Assembly: GCF_001436555.1 (NCBI RefSeq)
Contig: NZ_AYZR01000004.1
Location: 124,001-188,000 of the forward strand
From: Lentilactobacillus senioris DSM 24302 = JCM 17472
Lineage (GTDB): Bacteria > Bacillota > Bacilli > Lactobacillales > Lactobacillaceae
Length of the DNA stretch: 64,000 nt
Direction: 5' to 3'
Positions 14,657 through 23,647 of the stretch are shown here, piece after piece; the stretch's first letter is position 1, and every line of letters starts with the position of its first letter. A program made the translations under genes and the position numbers. Below the pieces are notes generated by a model. That model saw nothing but the letters and a program-made list of their open reading frames with translations, ran no database searches and was not told where the DNA came from.

Positions 14657-16642
14657 CTACTCTTCCAAACTTCGTTGAATATACAACATTTGATCATTGG
14701 CAATATCATCAAATAATTGATTTCCCAACTGCCTAGACCAACTACCATCTAGTACTCGATTTTGGACGTATGTATACTCTTCTTGAAATGCTCGAGTAAG
14801 AAGTTGATTTTGCACAATCTGCTCGTCTCGCGTTCTATTCCAATTGCGTTGGCGTTGGTCATAAAATGAGCGAACGACAAGCACTTCAGGATGTTCAAAA
14901 ACATCCTCAACATTTGCAAGATAATTACTAATTTCTTCAAACGGCTTTTTACTTACCCGTTGCAAATCAGTAAACCAACGTTCACGTTCCGTTCTTCGTT
15001 TTTCTCCAGTAACTTTTCTAAATTGCCGCTTTCTTTTTCGATAATTACGATTAGCTTGAGAAAACGGCATAAATAACCGCCAATAGTCTAATATCGTTTG
15101 CCATAAACCGTTGTCCAACCGTCGATACATTAAGGCCGCCGTTCGTTCATAATCAGCCGCCAGCATTTCAGAAATTTCATGAGTAGCGACCATCTGCTTA
15201 ATAGTTTCCTTCTCAATTCTTTTGGTATCCTCTAATAATTCGTTAACCTTTTGAGGATCAACAACTACGGGAGCTAATTGCTGAGAATTTAACGTATGAA
15301 TGACCGCTATAGTATTAGGATTACTAGAATGTTGACTAATCAATCTAATTGCAGCATTGATAGTATCTTCCTTTGCTTTATCCAATTCGCTTCTAGTAAA
15401 TGATTGCTGTTTAGGTGGCAATATCAATTTCAACACTATTGTTGGTACCAATAAACTTAAAATAATAACTACTGCAGCAACAAAAATTAAATCTGAACGT
15501 TCAATAAACACTTTATTTTTTAAATGTAGTGGTAACGAAAACGCCATAGCCATCGTAATGGTCCCATGAACACCACTTAGAGCAATTAAAACACTATCAG
15601 TAAACCGAGCTTTTTGTTGCCTTTGATGGGGAACTTTAACCATTCCGAGCCAAGCCCATAGAAATCGAACTACTAGCATAACTACATAAAGTAAGGTTCC
15701 CAAAATTAGTAACACACTAACACCATGTGCGCTTCTAGTTGCCAGGTCCTGCCAAACTTCCGGAAAACTAACCCCCAGCAACACAAAAACAATTCCATTC
15801 AAAATACTAGAAATAAGTTTCCAAGCAGAATTAGTGGTTATTTGTAGCCGTGATGAGGATAACTTCAAAACATTTTGTTGCCAACCATGAACGATTCCGG
15901 CGGTTACCACCGCTAAAATTCCTGACACTCCTAACATTTCCGCCGCAAAATAAACAAAAAATGGCGTCAACAGGTTATAAGGAATAATAACCTGAGGACC
16001 GCTTAACCGCTGTCTAATCATCCAAAGTCTAATTCGAACAGCTATCCATCCCAAAATTACGCCCAGTAAAATACCGCCACCAAAGACATACAAAAAGTCA
16101 GTTACCGCATGCAAAATAGAAAAATATCCCGTTACTAAGGCGGTAATTCCTAAATTAAAGACCACCAATCCTGACGCATCGTTAAATAAAGATTCCCGTT
16201 CCAAAGTATTCATTACCGGTCTGGGAACTTTAAGATCACTAGTAATAGAACTAACCGCAACCGAATCGGTTGGAGTAATGATAGCCCCCAAAATAAAAGC
16301 TAGTGATAATGATAGCGTTGGTAAAAACCATTTGGTGACTAATCCTACTACTATAATCGTAACTAACGCTAACCAAACAGACATTGATAGGGTAGAGCCC
16401 CAATGCTTAAATAAACGACGAATGTTGGTATGTTGCCCCTCGTTAAACATTAAAACTGAAATAATAACAAACAAAAAAACTTCCGGAATCATCTCAAAAT
16501 CATGAAACCAGGGAATAAATGGTAGTAACAATCCGATGTCAATCTCCCAAAAAGCGGCTGGAATTACTTTGACTTTAGCAGCAGCTAAGTTACTAGCAAA
16601 CACCGCAAAAATTATTAGTAGCAAGGTAATAGTTAACTCCAT
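14657..16642 (-). CDS. CPA1-type Na+/H+ antiporter with long cytoplasmic tail
   Basis: 661 residues. The N-terminal ~410 residues hold about 12 membrane helices with NhaP/CPA1 motifs: FILGAIITPTDSVAVSSI, ESLFNDASGLVVFN (the essential ND), and a GVHGTITMAMAFSLP segment. The C-terminal ~240 residues are hydrophilic, charged and helical, as in YjcE/NHE-like regulators of transport. It exchanges Na+ (or K+) for protons across the plasma membrane and supports pH and salt homeostasis. It lies downstream of an SDR gene but is separated from it by a terminator. Confidence 0.9.
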   Translation of the reverse strand: MELTITLLLIIFAVFASNLAAAKVKVIPAAFWEIDIGLLLPFIPWFHDFEMIPEVFLFVIISVLMFNEGQHTNIRRLFKHWGSTLSMSVWLALVTIIVVGLVTKWFLPTLSLSLAFILGAIITPTDSVAVSSITSDLKVPRPVMNTLERESLFNDASGLVVFNLGITALVTGYFSILHAVTDFLYVFGGGILLGVILGWIAVRIRLWMIRQRLSGPQVIIPYNLLTPFFVYFAAEMLGVSGILAVVTAGIVHGWQQNVLKLSSSRLQITTNSAWKLISSILNGIVFVLLGVSFPEVWQDLATRSAHGVSVLLILGTLLYVVMLVVRFLWAWLGMVKVPHQRQQKARFTDSVLIALSGVHGTITMAMAFSLPLHLKNKVFIERSDLIFVAAVVIILSLLVPTIVLKLILPPKQQSFTRSELDKAKEDTINAAIRLISQHSSNPNTIAVIHTLNSQQLAPVVVDPQKVNELLEDTKRIEKETIKQMVATHEISEMLAADYERTAALMYRRLDNGLWQTILDYWRLFMPFSQANRNYRKRKRQFRKVTGEKRRTERERWFTDLQRVSKKPFEEISNYLANVEDVFEHPEVLVVRSFYDQRQRNWNRTRDEQIVQNQLLTRAFQEEYTYVQNRVLDGSWSRQLGNQLFDDIANDQMLYIQRSLEE

Positions 16643-16731
16643 TTAATCAAATCCCCCTAACGAAATTCTAATCATTCCTGATTGTACGATGAACATCACT
16701 TTTGTTACAAGCAAAGGGCTTTTTACATATT

Positions 16732-16761
16732 AAAAGGAGGGTGACTAAAAAGTCACCCTCC
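16732..16761 (-). terminator. Strong terminator after the SDR gene
   Basis: GGAGGGTGACT / AGTCACCCTCC, an 11-bp perfect stem, with TTTT on the minus strand. Confidence 0.85.
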
Positions 16762-16770
16762 CGTCTCATT

Positions 16771-17664
16771 TTATAAATTAATTGCCTTTCCACCCGTTAC
16801 CCCGTAAATCTGGGCGGTTACGTAGCTAGCGTCGTTAGAAGCTAAGAAAACGTAAACTGGTGCTAATTCTGCTGGTTGCCCAGCTCGTTCCATCAACATG
16901 TTTTGGCCAAACGATGGTAATGCTTCTTGTGGTTGTCCATGATCTAATTGTAAGGCTGTCCAGATTGGTCCCGGAGCTACTCCGTTCACCCGGATACCCC
17001 GCTTAGCTAACTGCTTAGCCAAGCCGACCGTAAAGTTAGCAATGGCTGCCTTACTTGCTGCGTAATCAAGTAAGTGATCAGATGGTCCAAAAGCCTGAAT
17101 GGAAGTGGTCATAATAATGCTACTCCCAGCAGGCAAGGTTGGTAATGCTGCCTTAACAATCGCAAACATCGCTACAATATTAACTTTGAATGTATCCTTT
17201 ACTTGTTGAATATCTAATTCTTCAATATTATCTTGAGAAATTTGTTCAGCAGCATTTAACACTAAGGTATCTAAGCCGCCTAATTCTGAAATGGCTTTGG
17301 TGACCATTTCCTTAGGTGCATCATCATTTCTAAAATCGTATGGTAACAAGACCGCTTTACGTCCTGCATCTTGAATATACTTGGCGACTTCGTTGGCATC
17401 TGATTCTTCGCCAGGATAATACTGAATCGCTACGTCCGCGCCTTCTCTAGCGAAGGCAATCGCTGCCGCCCTGCCGATGCCAGAGTCACCACCGGTAATT
17501 AATACTCGCCGATTTTCTAGTTTTCGATTGCCTACATAACTATGTTCCCCACAGTCTGGTTGGGGATCCATTTTGTTTTGCAATGCTGGTTTGTCTTGAT
17601 CTTGGCGTTTGAATTCTTCGTTATAAAATAGCTTTCTAGGATCTCTCAAATTAGGTTCTGTCAT
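16771..17664 (-). CDS. SDR-family oxidoreductase (general-stress YhdF/YgfF-like)
   Basis: 297 residues. It has an N-terminal extension of about 48 residues typical of stress-induced SDRs (YNEEFKRQDQDKPALQNKMDP). A Rossmann fold with TGGDSGIGRA follows, then NAAEQ, the catalytic Ser in MTTSIQAF, and YAASK (Tyr and Lys). NAD(P)H-dependent oxidation or reduction of an alcohol/aldehyde or sugar is expected; the substrate is unknown. Single-gene unit with its own terminator. Confidence 0.9.
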   Translation of the reverse strand: MTEPNLRDPRKLFYNEEFKRQDQDKPALQNKMDPQPDCGEHSYVGNRKLENRRVLITGGDSGIGRAAAIAFAREGADVAIQYYPGEESDANEVAKYIQDAGRKAVLLPYDFRNDDAPKEMVTKAISELGGLDTLVLNAAEQISQDNIEELDIQQVKDTFKVNIVAMFAIVKAALPTLPAGSSIIMTTSIQAFGPSDHLLDYAASKAAIANFTVGLAKQLAKRGIRVNGVAPGPIWTALQLDHGQPQEALPSFGQNMLMERAGQPAELAPVYVFLASNDASYVTAQIYGVTGGKAINL

Positions 17665-17830
17665 TTTAAAGCCCCACTTTCTATTTTGAATTACCCTAAA
17701 GATAACGAATTCTGGCCAAATTTTAAAATTTGATGCCTAGTTCAAAATAAAAAAATTAGATATAAATGATATCAACAAAGATCATCAATTAATTTGTTGA
17801 GTAAAATTAAAAACAACGTCCAACTATAAA

Positions 17831-17864
17831 ACGCTCGCCCCTTTTTACCAGGACGAGCGTTTTT
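17831..17864 (-). terminator. Terminator after the RsgA-like gene
   Basis: ACGCTCG / CGAGCGT stem with a long loop. The T-run is stronger on plus (17861-17864), so direction is uncertain. Confidence 0.5.
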
Positions 17865-17865
17865 C

Positions 17866-18921
17866 TTATTTCTTCAAGTGTTTTAACATTTGCTTCATTT
17901 CGTTTTTACTACCGAACATGCGCTTGATTTTTTCGTTTTCTAACTCCCGAGAATTCAGGCTACTATAGGCCATTTCTCGTTGTAACTTTTGGTAACTTTC
18001 GAACCGTTCGGCAGATAGTTCACCAGCCGTAATGGCTTGTTGGACGGCGCATCCCGGTTCAGTTTGATGTTGGCAGTCCTTAAATTTACATTGGGCTGCT
18101 AGCTGTTCAATATCTTCAAAGGTTTTCGCTAAATCACCAGTCTGAATCCGCAACTCTCGCATTCCGGGGGTATCAATTACGATTCCCCCCGTTGGTAATT
18201 TTAATAGTTGCCGGAACGTAGTGGTGTGCCGCCCTTTATCGTCATCTTCCCTGATTTCTTTGGTGGCAAACACATCTTGGCCCATTAACCCGTTAATTAA
18301 CGTGGACTTGCCGACCCCCGAGGAACCCACAAAGGCTACCGTTTGGTTATTGTCCGTGTACTGGCGCAACTGCTCATAGCCCTCATTTTGCTTAGCAGAA
18401 CAAGTCACCACATCAACTCCGATCGCCACTTCGCTAAGTTCCGCTAACTTTTGTGGCAAGTCTTCACATAGATCCGCCTTGGTGAGGACAATTACTGGCA
18501 TTGCGCCACTTTCCCACGCAATCGTTAGGTATCTTTCTACTCGACGCACGTTAAAGTCCGCGTTGAGTGACATGCAAATAAAAACGGTGTCTAAGTTAGC
18601 CGCAATGATTTGACCAGCGCCATCACTACCGGCAGCACCCCGCATCAACGCACTAGTTCTCGGCAAAATCCGATGAATGATAGCCTGACCATTTTCAGCA
18701 GTAGGGGTAACCATGACCCAATCGCCCACCGCCGGAAAATCAGTGGTCATTAGTGCAGTATGTTGGAATTTACCGCTAACTTGCGCCTGCAAGATTCCAG
18801 TCTCCGCTATCACTTGATACAGGTCGCGGTGTTGTTCAGTCACTCGAGCAAGTTGTTCATTCGGAAATTCAGCAGCAGTCTGGATAATGTGATTAGTAAG
18901 TCCGTATTCAGTTAAATTCAA
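17866..18921 (-). CDS. RsgA-type ribosome-associated GTPase (circularly permuted)
   Basis: 351 residues. Order is N-terminal OB fold, then permuted GTPase motifs: TKAD (G4) near residue 147, SAKQ (G5), GSSGVGKSTLINGL (G1) near 200, TTTFRQ (G2), and DTPGMREL (G3). A C-terminal zinc knuckle C-x4-C-x-H-x5-C follows. RsgA proteins check the 30S decoding site late in assembly. The length (~350, versus ~295 for the standard lactobacillar RsgA in the pknB-rpe operon) and the lone location suggest this is the second, divergent RsgA paralogue. A structured leader precedes it. Confidence 0.85.
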   Translation of the reverse strand: MNLTEYGLTNHIIQTAAEFPNEQLARVTEQHRDLYQVIAETGILQAQVSGKFQHTALMTTDFPAVGDWVMVTPTAENGQAIIHRILPRTSALMRGAAGSDGAGQIIAANLDTVFICMSLNADFNVRRVERYLTIAWESGAMPVIVLTKADLCEDLPQKLAELSEVAIGVDVVTCSAKQNEGYEQLRQYTDNNQTVAFVGSSGVGKSTLINGLMGQDVFATKEIREDDDKGRHTTTFRQLLKLPTGGIVIDTPGMRELRIQTGDLAKTFEDIEQLAAQCKFKDCQHQTEPGCAVQQAITAGELSAERFESYQKLQREMAYSSLNSRELENEKIKRMFGSKNEMKQMLKHLKK

Positions 18922-18964
18922 TGTTTTTTATCCTCTCGTTTAGCGGGTACCACGGAAAAACTGG

Positions 18965-19130
18965 ACAAAAAAAGCCCAGCTCACCACTGCGCTTAATGCA
19001 GCGTGTCTCTGTCAGTCATTCACCAAGTTCTCTGGGTACCTCAAATAAAGCAGCTTATTTGCTGCTAGTTTCCCATCTGATTACTTAGTCAATGACCGCC
19101 ATACACGTGCCTCCGAAAGTTTAATTGCGT
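18965..19130 (-). ncRNA. Structured leader or small RNA upstream of the RsgA-like gene
   Basis: On the minus strand this ORF-free tract has long-range complementarity (GTGT with ACAC, GTCATT with AATGAC) forming an interrupted rod around smaller hairpins such as AGCAGC-AAATA-GCTGC. It ends with GAGCTGGGC plus a seven-U run, about 45 nt before rsgA. CCCAG near 19034 can pair with CTGGG of the terminator. It is either an attenuating leader or a 6S-like free RNA. I cannot assign a family. Confidence 0.45.
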
Positions 19131-19249
19131 TTAGTTTAGCATGTTAAGTAATTAGGCGTCAATTATGACTTTTCTTTTGTAGCAATCTATGGTAAGTTTT
19201 TCATCGTTTAATTACTATCAGTTAAGGAGCGATCGCTATTTATCAACTA

Positions 19250-20275
19250 ATGCAATTAAGTCCAGGGGCCTTGCGCACCAAAATCAAAATGAGTCCTCAA
19301 GGACAAAAACAGAGTTATCTTCAAGCTTTATTTTTACGAGATTTTGCCTTATTAGGCTTTGCTATTTTCTATATTTCATTGTTTAACGGTTTATTCGGCA
19401 GCGCTAACAGTAGCGTGGCCGTCGGCAGTTTTTGTATGTTATTAGGAATCCGATTCATTAACTATGGTTATCAACTTTCCGACAGTATCGTTTCTTTAGG
19501 AGCTGTTTTGGCGGTAATTTTAATGGGCAGTATTTGGTGGCATAACCTACCTCTACCGTTTTTCTTTCTCGCTCATTTCCTCAGTATTTTATTCATCTTA
19601 ATCACCACGGCCTCACAACCAGAATTTGGCAATGGTGGCATTTATACTTTTAGCTATATTTTTATCACTGGTAATCCGGTTGCCGGCCCACAAATTACCT
19701 GGCGTGCGGTTTCATTAATCACTGTCTGGTTATTATTAAGTATTATTTTGTGGCGCAATCACCACCAAAAGAGCCAACCCTACCGTTGGCATCATATGTT
19801 TACCAACTTTAACTGGCATTCTCAAACCACTCATTGGCAGTTAAGATTAGCGCTGGGCGTTAGTACTGCCTTGCTCCTATCCCAATTGCTGCACTTGAAT
19901 CGAGCAGTTTGGTTAGGCTACGCTTGTATGTCAGTCCTGCTCCCCCAACAAACTAACTACGTGAATCGAATGGGATTAAGATTATCCGGAGTCGTTGTGG
20001 GTTCCATTTTATTTATCAGTTGTATGGCCATAGTGCCCGCTTCTTTCACCTTTTTACTGGCTCCCATCACCGGTTTTGGATTGGGTTTAACGGATAATTA
20101 TTTTTACCACAGCGTTCTCAACTGCTTCGGCGCTTTAAGCATTGCCGTCACCCTCTTTGGCATCTTGCCAGCTGGAGAACTTCGTATTTGGGATAATCTA
20201 TTGGGGATTTTGGTGGCTGGAATTTTCGTTTTATTGTTTAAATTATTTCACCATAATTCACCACACCTATCTTAA
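19250..20275 (+). CDS. FUSC-like (aromatic acid exporter type) membrane protein
   Basis: 341 residues from the ATG, with about ten hydrophobic helices in two bundles and a basic linker between them. The second half resembles the FUSC/aromatic-acid exporter core (RAVWLGYACMSVLLPQQTNYVNRMGLRLSGVVVGSILF). It probably exports an organic acid or toxic compound. The SD AAGGAG (19224-19229) is about 20 nt from this ATG but 8 nt from an in-frame ATT at 19238, so initiation may be at AUU. It ends 4 nt inside the convergent TSUP gene. Confidence 0.7.
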   Translation: MQLSPGALRTKIKMSPQGQKQSYLQALFLRDFALLGFAIFYISLFNGLFGSANSSVAVGSFCMLLGIRFINYGYQLSDSIVSLGAVLAVILMGSIWWHNLPLPFFFLAHFLSILFILITTASQPEFGNGGIYTFSYIFITGNPVAGPQITWRAVSLITVWLLLSIILWRNHHQKSQPYRWHHMFTNFNWHSQTTHWQLRLALGVSTALLLSQLLHLNRAVWLGYACMSVLLPQQTNYVNRMGLRLSGVVVGSILFISCMAIVPASFTFLLAPITGFGLGLTDNYFYHSVLNCFGALSIAVTLFGILPAGELRIWDNLLGILVAGIFVLLFKLFHHNSPHLS

Positions 20276-21012
20276 AAATAGGCCTGATAACCCAAGTAAA
20301 CTGCTAACAATAATGCAAAAATGCCCACAGCCGTTTTAATATAGCGGGAAGGAACGTAGCGCACAATTATGGGACCTAAATACCCCCCCACAAATAAACC
20401 AACTAATAACGGCACAATAACTTGCCAATCAATGGTTAGGCGCCAGGCAAAAATACTGGCAGCCACCACGTTGTTACAAAAAGTCGCAAAATTACGCATA
20501 GCATTATAAATGGCGTACTCCTCATTAATGATTTTGGAGAGCACCGCAATCATTAATAATCCAGCCGCCGCCCCAAAATAACCACTATAAATTCCTACTA
20601 AGAAAACACCTAGCCAGCCTAACACGTTAAACCAATGGTTCTTGGTGATTTCTCGCTTGCTTTTAGGGACTAAAATCAAAACCCCAGCTAACAAAATAAA
20701 AATAGGAACTACCTTTTGGAAACCCGCATTAGAGCTATGAACTAAAATAATAGCCCCTAAAACGCCACCGAGTGTATTTAACAAAGCCACTTGAAATGCT
20801 TGGCGCCAATGATGCCGCAGCTCTTTTAACGACGATAAAACCGTTCCTACCCCGCCACCAACTTGGGCAATGGTAATGGTTGCATTAGCCGTAATCGGGG
20901 GTACGCCTACCGCCAGTAAAACTGGGTACAAGGTTAGCGACGCCATTCCCACAATTCCGGTCAAAATTCCTGCTATTATACTCATCAGTATTAAAAACAG
21001 TAAAGTTAGCAT
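20272..21012 (-). CDS. TSUP (TauE/SafE) family membrane transporter
   Basis: 246 residues, about eight membrane helices. TSUP features: GILTGIVGMASLTLYPVLLAVGV in the first half and GIYSGYFGAAAGLLMIAVLSKI in the second. An organosulfur or organic anion exporter is expected. It is a distinct subtype from the TSUP protein at 1292-2008 (which carries GFGS/GIGGP in the same places). SD AGGAAAA before ATG. It overlaps the convergent FUSC-like gene by 4 nt with no terminator between them. Confidence 0.83.
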   Translation of the reverse strand: MLTLLFLILMSIIAGILTGIVGMASLTLYPVLLAVGVPPITANATITIAQVGGGVGTVLSSLKELRHHWRQAFQVALLNTLGGVLGAIILVHSSNAGFQKVVPIFILLAGVLILVPKSKREITKNHWFNVLGWLGVFLVGIYSGYFGAAAGLLMIAVLSKIINEEYAIYNAMRNFATFCNNVVAASIFAWRLTIDWQVIVPLLVGLFVGGYLGPIIVRYVPSRYIKTAVGIFALLLAVYLGYQAYF

Positions 21013-21097
21013 CTTTTTCCTCCACTAAATTAATGACTTTTAACGTTACATTTATAGCTCTATTATAATCTTTTACCCATCACTCATGAACTTTGGA

Positions 21098-21113
21098 CTC
21101 TATCCTGATAGAG
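21098..21113. promoter_or_regulatory. Perfect palindrome upstream of the LLM oxidoreductase operon
   Basis: CTCTATC-CT-GATAGAG, 7-bp arms, no T-run. It lies about 90 nt before the operon start between divergent genes and is therefore operator-like. A second, weaker dyad ATTGAA...TTCAAT lies closer to the start (about 21134-21156). Confidence 0.35.
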
Positions 21114-21200
21114 GAAAATAATTGCTTTTTGGATTGAAATGAATTATGATTCAATTACCAGCTTACAAAAAGTAAGTAAAACGACTGGAGGGTAATTATT

Positions 21201-22253
21201 ATGGTAGACGTAAATAAATTAGAATTTGGGATCGAAACTTTTGGTGACATTGTCGCCAATGAAGATGGGAGTTTAAAAACAGCAGCAGAATCCATTCGGC
21301 AAATCGTTCGCGAAGGTGAACTGGCTGATAAATTAGGAATCAACGTTATCGGGGTTGGTGAACACCACCGACCCGACTACAGTGTTTCTAGCCCCGAAAC
21401 CGTTTTAGCTGCGATTGCGTCGGTCACTAAGCAAATTAAATTAGCCACTGCGGTAACCGTCCTCAGCTCAGATGACCCAGTGCGGGTTTACGAACGTTTC
21501 GCTACCTTAGATGGTCTCTCAGCTGGACGGGCGCAGGTAATGTTAGGCCGGGGATCATTTACCGAATCATTTCCGCTCTTTGGCTATGACTTAACCGATT
21601 ACGATGACCTCTTTAACGAAAAATTAGAACTATTTGATTTGCTTCGCAAGGAAGACGCAGTTACCTGGTCTGGTAAATTCCGTCCCGAATTAAAGGACCA
21701 AGAAGTGTATCCCAAGACCGAAAAGGAACTCGAAACTTACATCGGTATTGGTGGTTCTCCAGAATCAATCATTCGAGCAGCTAAATTTGGCTATAAAGTC
21801 ATCATTGCCATTATCGGGGGCCAAGCTGACCGTTTCAAACCATACATTGACCTCTACCATAAAGCTGCTGAACAACTAAACATGCCAGTTTATCCGGTGG
21901 CGGTTCACTCCCATGGCTTTATTGCCGATGATGAAGACGAAGCTGTCGAAGTAGCATTCAAAAACATCAAAGCTAACTTTGACCGCATTGGGCTTACCCG
22001 GGGCTGGGCCCCTATGAGTCGCGAACAGTTTGATAACGAAACTAAAGTCGGTTCATTTTACGTTGGTGATCCAGAAACGGTCGCCCAAAGAATTGCCCGC
22101 ACCATTGATCTTCTTGACCTAGGCCGCTTTGACTTAGTTTACGGGGCTGGAAATCAAACTGCGGCGCAACGAGAACGGATGATTGAACTTTACGCTACCA
22201 ACGTCATTCCGCGGGTGAAAGAAATTCTTTCAGAAAAGGAGGCGGCTAAGTAA
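21201..22253 (+). CDS. LLM-class flavin-dependent oxidoreductase
   Basis: 350 residues with the luciferase-like TIM-barrel pattern: FGIETFGD at the N-terminus, GVGEHHRPDYSVSSPETVLAA, TAVTVLSSDDPVRVYERFATLD, GRAQVMLGRGSF, and YIGIGGSPESI. It should bind FMN and use a reduced flavin or nicotinamide partner; the substrate is unknown. The stop codon overlaps the next ATG by 1 nt (TAATG), so the two proteins are translationally coupled and probably act together. SD is GGAGGG. Confidence 0.88.
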   Translation: MVDVNKLEFGIETFGDIVANEDGSLKTAAESIRQIVREGELADKLGINVIGVGEHHRPDYSVSSPETVLAAIASVTKQIKLATAVTVLSSDDPVRVYERFATLDGLSAGRAQVMLGRGSFTESFPLFGYDLTDYDDLFNEKLELFDLLRKEDAVTWSGKFRPELKDQEVYPKTEKELETYIGIGGSPESIIRAAKFGYKVIIAIIGGQADRFKPYIDLYHKAAEQLNMPVYPVAVHSHGFIADDEDEAVEVAFKNIKANFDRIGLTRGWAPMSREQFDNETKVGSFYVGDPETVAQRIARTIDLLDLGRFDLVYGAGNQTAAQRERMIELYATNVIPRVKEILSEKEAAK

Positions 22254-22933
22254 TGGCCTTCAAACGAATTGGGATTATCGGCGCTGGTAAAGTCGGAATC
22301 GTGTTGGCTGGGTTAGCCTTAAATGCTGGCTACGAAGTTAGAATTTCCGGTTCCGGTTCTGTTAAAAAAATTGCTTTAACTATTGATACTTTGGTTCCAG
22401 GAGCCATCGCCACCGAAAATGCAGATTTAGTCGCTAACAGTGATCTAATTATTTTAGCGATTCCGCTCAGTCGTTATAAAAATATTTCACCAGAACTACT
22501 AAAGGATAAGTTAGTTGTCGACGCGATGAATTACTGGTGGGAAACTGATGGAATTCGTGAAGAAGTTTTGGCTCCAGATTCTACTTCTAGTGAGCAGGTC
22601 CAAGAGTACTTCAAGGACAGCACCATTGTGAAAACCTTTAATCACATGGGCTATCATAACCTTCAAGAAGAAGCCAAGCCTAAAGGGGCTCCTAACCGCA
22701 AATCCCTTTTTGTAACTGGTGATAATCCGGAAGCAGTTGACCAAGTGGCTGAATTTGTAGACTCCATGGGGTTTGATCCGATCGTCCACTACAATTTGGC
22801 GGATGGCATCATGACCGAGCCCGGCAGTCCCTTATTTGGTGCTAGTCTAACCGCTTCTGAATTAAACGAAGTCATTAAAAACTTTGATCAGACAGAGTTT
22901 GGGAAGCAAATTGAGGCGGCAAAGGATAAATAA
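22253..22933 (+). CDS. NADPH-dependent F420-reductase-like NAD(P)-binding protein
   Basis: 226 residues. A Rossmann fold starts at once (RIGIIGAGKVGIVLAG), followed by ADLVANSDLIILAIPLSRY, MNYWW and VKTFNHMGYHNL, a pattern shared with F420-dependent NADP reductase-like proteins of bacteria that lack F420. It is coupled to the LLM flavoenzyme gene, so it may supply reducing equivalents or act on the same metabolite. A terminator follows. Confidence 0.82.
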   Translation: MAFKRIGIIGAGKVGIVLAGLALNAGYEVRISGSGSVKKIALTIDTLVPGAIATENADLVANSDLIILAIPLSRYKNISPELLKDKLVVDAMNYWWETDGIREEVLAPDSTSSEQVQEYFKDSTIVKTFNHMGYHNLQEEAKPKGAPNRKSLFVTGDNPEAVDQVAEFVDSMGFDPIVHYNLADGIMTEPGSPLFGASLTASELNEVIKNFDQTEFGKQIEAAKDK

Positions 22934-22939
22934 TAAATC

Positions 22940-22974
22940 AAAAACCGACACGAAAAAATTCGTATCTGTTTTTT
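22940..22974 (+). terminator. Terminator of the LLM operon
   Basis: Interrupted stem ACACGAA / TTCGTATCTGT with flanking A- and T-runs. Confidence 0.6.
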
Positions 22975-23131
22975 GTTTAAATTTACCATAATTTACAAAT
23001 AATTATTACAAAAATAAAATAGTTATACATTCTCTAATCTTTATATATCTAATAAGTTAATACCAACCTCTTTGAGTTGCTATATAATTAAATCTTATTT
23101 TAAATACAATTTTAGGAAGCGAACTATATTA

Positions 23132-23647
23132 ATGAACAAAGAATCACCAATCAGTCGGAAACAGGTAAGCCATGAATTAGTTTCCGATGATTTCTTTTCG
23201 TTGAACAAACGCAGGATCAAGTATAGACAACGCATACTGTCTATCTTGGCATGGACGGGATTGGCAGTTCCGTTTATATGGTTATTAATCCCGTTTCTAT
23301 GGCCTAAGTTGGCTAAACTCTTACATTTTCAGGCAAAAGCAAGTGAAATCAACGAACTAAAATCCTTTAGTACCTTCTTCCTCATCGCTTTTGCGGTTAT
23401 ATTATTAGGCTCAATTATTTTAACTATTCATAATAATAACCGCCAAGCCAAAGTACTAGCCCAATCGATTACTCATGATGAAAAGCTTCTTGAAAAAAGA
23501 GAACAGATCCTATCAGAATTTTATACAGAAAGATTCGGTAGTAAAGAAATGCGTGAAAATGTTAAGTTTTATTCAGTCAAGGAAGAACAAAATTTAGATG
23601 ACGATACCGTTAAAGATTTATATAGAGACAGAGGCGCATCATTATAA
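23132..23647 (+). CDS. PgaD-like small membrane partner of a polysaccharide synthase
   Basis: 171 residues from MNKES. Two membrane helices (ILSILAWTGLAVPFIWLLIPFLW and FFLIAFAVILLGSIILTI) are separated by a short loop, and the C-terminus is charged and helical. No family motif is strong, but size, topology and the gene directly downstream (a PgaC/IcaA-type synthase) match PgaD-like accessory subunits. The SD (AGGAAG) is rather far from the ATG (~13 nt). Its stop codon overlaps the likely non-AUG start of the synthase. Confidence 0.6.
   Translation: MNKESPISRKQVSHELVSDDFFSLNKRRIKYRQRILSILAWTGLAVPFIWLLIPFLWPKLAKLLHFQAKASEINELKSFSTFFLIAFAVILLGSIILTIHNNNRQAKVLAQSITHDEKLLEKREQILSEFYTERFGSKEMRENVKFYSVKEEQNLDDDTVKDLYRDRGASL

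Noticed and set aside
18942-18957. T-box leader for rsgA (GTGGTACC-like sequence on the minus strand)
   Set aside because: The sequence lies after the terminator U-run and not before it, and no specifier stem is apparent.
1292-21012. The two TSUP genes as recent duplicates
   Set aside because: Both are TSUP, but the signature segments differ (GFGS/GIGGP versus GMAS/GAAAG), so they look like different subfamilies and not duplicates.
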